From: Magnetococcales bacterium
Lineage (GTDB): Bacteria > Pseudomonadota > Magnetococcia > Magnetococcales > Magnetaquicoccaceae
DNA: 64,000 nt
Direction of reading: 5' to 3'
NCBI GenBank assembly: GCA_011089965.1
Contig: JAANAU010000007.1
Coordinates: forward strand, 60,121-124,120
A model generated the notes under the pieces. It had not been told where the DNA came from. It saw only the letters and a program-made list of their open reading frames with translations, and did not search any database. Made by a program: the position numbers and the translations under genes. Of this stretch, positions 63,897-64,000 are shown piece after piece; position 1 is the first letter of the stretch, and every line of letters begins with the position of its first letter.

Positions 63897-64000
63897 TCAC
63901 ACCAGATCGCCAGTCGGTCGTTGTTGCCAGATGATGGAGGCCAGATCCGCACGGGGAGTCAAGGTGGTATCGATGACCAGATGGGCCGCTCGCCGATAGA
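63897..64000 (-). CDS. C-terminal end of a probable shikimate kinase
   Basis: A minus-strand frame enters from the right edge and stops at 63897-63899. The visible residues AAHLVIDTTLTPRADLASII resemble the end of AroK, where a V(D/N)T motif precedes the last helix. Only about 33 residues are in the window, so other P-loop kinases are possible. Confidence 0.45.
   Translation of the reverse strand, partial: YRRAAHLVIDTTLTPRADLASIIWQQRPTGDLV

Overview
The window is GC-rich bacterial chromosome with dense, operon-like coding on both strands and no rRNA, tRNA or CRISPR array that I could see. Several flagellins with FliW, an unusually large set of hybrid histidine kinases and c-di-GMP enzymes, a RimK/protease pair and Mu-type phage genes suggest a motile Gram-negative proteobacterium. 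The style resembles magnetotactic cocci (Magnetococcia) or other deep alphaproteobacterial relatives. That placement is an inference from gene style; no taxonomic marker was tested.

Layout. 1-7.5 kb: flagellar filament and junction genes on the minus strand. One apparent operon is flgK-flgL-fliW-flagellin (578 aa) and a second is fliW-flagellin (302 aa). Each has a candidate sigma-54 promoter and a downstream hairpin. 7.5-11.3 kb: a suhB-type phosphatase, a third flagellin without fliW, and a small membrane protein coupled to a REC-Hpt protein. 11.5-15.9 kb: coaBC, then a tightly overlapping cluster of Rrf2 regulator, MoeB/ThiF-like enzyme, cysteine synthase, and a degenerate ThiF fused to TusA, which looks like a sulfur-transfer/cysteine module. 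16-19 kb: a type IV pilin-like gene and tex. 19-27.7 kb: a three-gene sensory operon (periplasmic binding protein, membrane hybrid kinase, REC-PAS-kinase-REC), a REC-GGDEF-EAL protein and an AlbA_2/ATPase/TPR protein. 27.9-34 kb: rhlE-type helicase, hemC, tsaD, gpsA, and a zinc protease-rimK pair. 34-45 kb: an AAA ATPase remnant, more kinases, hemD, a REC-HD-GYP protein, and an L,D-transpeptidase. 45-52.8 kb: cinA-like and pgpA genes, a broken DUF4276 gene, a complete livFGMHK-type branched-chain amino-acid ABC transporter, and a YbjN-domain gene. 53-62.6 kb: Mu-like capsid genes followed by tail-tip-like genes, with no terminase, portal, tube or tape-measure gene in the window. 62.6-64 kb: two related small secreted proteins, a hypothetical protein, and the end of what may be shikimate kinase.

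A dispersed hairpin repeat runs through the window in five places (about 7.8, 16.0, 31.4, 47.2 and 56.9 kb). It has two parts: a terminator-like hairpin (A) and a double or triple hairpin block (B), joined by an AT-rich linker. It supplies the C-terminus of tsaD, truncates the DUF4276 pseudogene, and sits at the junction between the phage head-like and tail-like gene blocks.

The most interesting items are the Rrf2-ThiF-CysK-ThiF/TusA cluster, the incomplete capsid plus tail-tip gene set, the composite repeat family, the flagellin with a roughly 300-residue insertion, and two neighbouring kinases that share a cysteine-rich GAF sensor.
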